Assembly: GCA_000435475.1 (NCBI GenBank)
Contig: FR896080.1
Location: forward strand, 74,766-92,283
Origin: Cryptobacterium sp. CAG:338
GTDB taxonomy: Bacteria; Actinomycetota; Coriobacteriia; Coriobacteriales; Eggerthellaceae
Reading direction: 5' to 3'
DNA: 17,518 bases
In this document: positions 15,820-17,518 of the stretch, one piece after another
Layout of the letters: each line of letters starts with the position of its first letter
Position numbering within the stretch: the first letter of the stretch is position 1
Position numbers and translations under genes: made by a program
The notes under the pieces: model-generated
Databases searched by the model: none
Seen by the model: only the letters and a program-made list of their open reading frames with translations
What the model was told of the DNA's origin: nothing

Positions 15820-16018
15820 AGGGGCTCTCCTTTGTGCTTTTCTTTCGGAAGTGAAAGATTCGAGCTGATGGGCCTCTTTTTATCTTGATCGAATTAAAAG
15901 TGATATTTGCTTATCAATGACGGTACCAGACAATGGACCTATATTTGGTAACAATTAGCGAGAGGTAGTCGTTTTGTGCTTCTATGGTAGATTTCTTTTT
16001 GGAATATTTTTTTCTTTG

Positions 16019-16061
16019 GGTTAAGAGCTGCAACTTAATAAGGTTAAGAATCACAACTTAA
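16019..16061. repeat. Two tandem palindromes upstream of yfcE (candidate operator)
   Basis: GGTTAAGAGCTGCAACTTAA (16019-16038) and GGTTAAGAATCACAACTTAA (16042-16061) are direct repeats 23 bp apart. Each half-site pair is TTAAG-N8-CTTAA, an inverted repeat. The second unit abuts the ribosome binding site (AAAGGGG) of the gene at 16072. Arrangement and near two-helical-turn period suit a repressor operator; in RNA each unit could form a small hairpin. Confidence 0.5.
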
Positions 16062-16071
16062 AGGGGACAAA

Positions 16072-16695
16072 ATGAAGTGTCTAATTGCATCTGATATTCA
16101 TGGGTCGGCATACTGGGCAAAGTACCTGGCAAAGGCAATAGAGCAACAGCAACCCGATAAAATAGTACTTTTAGGGGATCTGCTTTATCATGGTCCACGC
16201 AATGATTTACCTAAAGAATACGATCCTAAACAGGTAATCACGCTTCTTAATAAGCTTTCAAAAACGGGCAAAGTACTTGCGGTGCGGGGAAATTGCGATG
16301 CAGAAGTAGACCAAATGGTTTTAGATTTTCCCTGCATGGCAGATTATGCGCAAATGGTTGATGATCAAGGACGTACGCTATTTTTTACCCATGGACATAT
16401 ATATGGAACTGGTTTGCATGGAAGCAGTATGAATATGCCGCAATTGCCTGAAGGCTCAGCATTCATATATGGACATACTCACATAAAGGTAAATGAAGCA
16501 ATGGGAAAGAGCGCATCTACGGATGGTTCGGACAAAGATGCGGTAGCAAAACAAATTTCAGACGATAGTAAGGTATGGGTATTTAATCCAGGGAGTGTAT
16601 CTCTTCCGAAAGATAACAGTAATAGTGTTGGAATATACGATAGCGCAAAGCCAATAAATGATGCTTTTAGTTATCTTTACTTAGAAGACCTATGA
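16072..16695 (+). CDS. yfcE: YfcE/MJ0936-type metallophosphodiesterase
   Basis: Two-metal phosphodiesterase of the calcineurin-like superfamily; E. coli YfcE acts on artificial phosphodiesters and its natural substrate is unsettled. It is 207 aa from ATG 16072, which follows AAAGGGG. The full metal-ligand series is present: SDIHG (8-12), LLGDLLYHG (33-41), GNCD (near 75-78), FTHGH (near 105-109) and YGHTH (near 133-137). The segment after GHTH carries a Lys/Asp/Ser-rich loop of about 25 residues (GKSASTDGSDKDAVAKQISD) that is longer than usual, before the conserved FNPGSVSLPKDN. Two tandem palindromes lie directly in front of the gene. Confidence 0.88.
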   Translation: MKCLIASDIHGSAYWAKYLAKAIEQQQPDKIVLLGDLLYHGPRNDLPKEYDPKQVITLLNKLSKTGKVLAVRGNCDAEVDQMVLDFPCMADYAQMVDDQGRTLFFTHGHIYGTGLHGSSMNMPQLPEGSAFIYGHTHIKVNEAMGKSASTDGSDKDAVAKQISDDSKVWVFNPGSVSLPKDNSNSVGIYDSAKPINDAFSYLYLEDL

Positions 16696-16729
16696 TTAAT
16701 TCGGAAAGTTAAAACAACGGAGCACCATC

Positions 16730-17134
16730 ATGCTTACCTTTAGGGAACTTCCAAAAACCGACATGCACACCGTCTTTGTTCCTGTGGAACTGCAGACTGA
16801 CATCATGCATCAGCTGAATCTTGATTGCATTGCATACACCGGCAAACGATGGAATCAATATCAGCCGAAAGACTATGAAAAGGAATTGGGCGAATCGAAG
16901 ACCTTCTACAGTAATTACAGATTCGGAAACAGATACTGCATGCTTCAGGTTCCATTTAGCCCTGCTGATTTCTATCAGCATACTCTCCAGTTTTTTGGTC
17001 CCACGCAGGACCCAGAACTGCGCATCCGAGCACAAAAAGAAGCTGCTCGCACCATGCACTACTATCACACGTATGTAGAACCGAATGAAGCAAACATAGA
17101 ACCGAATGACGCAAGCTTAAAAGACCGCCCGTAA
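16730..17134 (+). CDS. Hypothetical protein, 134 aa
   Basis: Not recognised. ATG 16730 has GGAG 7 nt upstream and lies 34 bp after the yfcE-like gene in the same direction, so the two may be co-transcribed. The protein is soluble, with no signal or membrane segment, and rich in aromatic residues and His (YEKELGESKTFYSNYRFGNR, FSPADFYQHTLQFFG, MHYYHTYV). The C-terminus carries a short duplication, EPNEANI / EPNDASL, before the Lys-Asp-Arg-Pro end. Confidence 0.65.
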   Translation: MLTFRELPKTDMHTVFVPVELQTDIMHQLNLDCIAYTGKRWNQYQPKDYEKELGESKTFYSNYRFGNRYCMLQVPFSPADFYQHTLQFFGPTQDPELRIRAQKEAARTMHYYHTYVEPNEANIEPNDASLKDRP

Positions 17135-17518
17135 CGATGCGGAAAGGTTGTAAGTCTTAGCAAAAGGTAAGGAAACGAGCAGAAACAATTAACATTGTGA
17201 ACAAATTTTGAAGAACTAATTTAGAGTCTAGCAATCCTGAAAAGCACTGGTAATATGTACAAACCCTCTGACGAGGGAAGGAGATTTTAACTACTCCGAA
17301 TACGGTGTTTAAGCACTAAGAAATTAACTTCGTAAAGTGAATTTCAACTTTCGAAAAAATTTCTAAAAAAAGTTCTTGACACTGAAACTTCGAAAGAGTA
17401 AATTATCTCCTTGCGCGAGCGGCCCTGCCGCGAGCGACACAGAAGTTCGGAAGAACTTCTAAGGCTTAGATAAGAACCTTCACAACTGGATACTGTGAAA
17501 CTAAGAAATTAGTAGGAA
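17135..17518 (+). other. Gene-free region, probable rRNA operon upstream and leader
   Basis: No credible coding frame. It holds a small CCCTC-TGAC-GAGGG hairpin, an A/T-rich element, a good promoter and, after the start site, three hairpins: GCGGC-CCT-GCCGC (17419-17431), AGAAGTTC-GGAA-GAACTTCT (17441-17460), TTCACA-N9-TGTGAA (17479-17499). The last one contains CACAACTGGATA, which resembles segments common in rRNA leaders and spacers. The 16S 5' end itself is not reached. Confidence 0.5.
17351..17404 (+). promoter_or_regulatory. Strong promoter with UP-like element
   Basis: TTGACA (17376-17381), 17-nt spacer, TAAATT (17399-17404). An A/T-rich track (CGAAAAAATTTCTAAAAAAA, 17352-17371) sits directly upstream of the -35, where UP elements of rRNA promoters bind the alpha subunit. 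The transcript would begin near 17411 and go straight into structured, G/C-rich leader RNA. Confidence 0.6.

Noticed and set aside
17450..17518. 16S rRNA 5' end inside the window
   Set aside because: The conserved AGAGTTTGATCCTGGCTCAG is not present; only leader-like sequence is seen.

Overview
The window begins inside a type II-A CRISPR-Cas locus and ends in what looks like the promoter and leader of an rRNA operon whose 16S gene would lie just beyond the right edge. The DNA is moderately AT-rich with Gram-positive-style ribosome binding sites. The cas9-cas1-cas2-csn2 set, a preQ1-type leader before a queuosine-precursor transporter, and an ATP-grasp/alpha-E protein next to a transglutaminase would suit a low-GC actinobacterium of the Coriobacteriia (Atopobium/Olsenella-like). 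That assignment is an inference; no taxonomic marker gene lies in the window.

Positions 1-5831: a translationally coupled operon cas9 (5' end cut by the window edge), cas1, cas2, csn2, each overlapping the next by 1-4 nt. A 49-bp leader and a minimal CRISPR array follow: one complete 36-bp repeat, one 30-bp spacer and a repeat that is degenerate in its 3' third. The adaptation and interference genes look intact although the array holds a single spacer.

Positions 5993-7313 (minus strand): a queuosine-precursor transporter of the QPTR/YhhQ family, broken by a one-base frameshift and preceded by a probable preQ1-I riboswitch that covers its ribosome binding site; then an unrecognised 122-aa acidic protein. 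Positions 7461-10064: small unrecognised genes, including a 44-aa membrane protein with a long hairpin in its leader, a membrane-anchored secreted protein, a hotdog thioesterase and a coiled-coil lipoprotein.

Positions 10193-14252: an SDR oxidoreductase closed by a strong terminator, then a circularly permuted ATP-grasp/alpha-E fusion gene (frameshifted in a run of seven T) followed by a transglutaminase-like cysteine peptidase. ATP-grasp, alpha-E and transglutaminase form a known genomic association thought to make or process peptides. Positions 14454-17134: a CoaX-like protein in which two of the three family aspartates are Asn, a DUF454 membrane protein, a YfcE-type phosphodiesterase preceded by two tandem palindromes, and an unknown 134-aa protein. 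From 17135 there is no gene; the stretch carries an A/T-rich UP-like element, a TTGACA promoter and several hairpins.

No wholly new system is proven here. The points most worth following up are the one-spacer array, the preQ1-like leader on a broken transporter, the altered CoaX active site, the structured leader of the 44-aa protein, and the tandem palindromes before yfcE.
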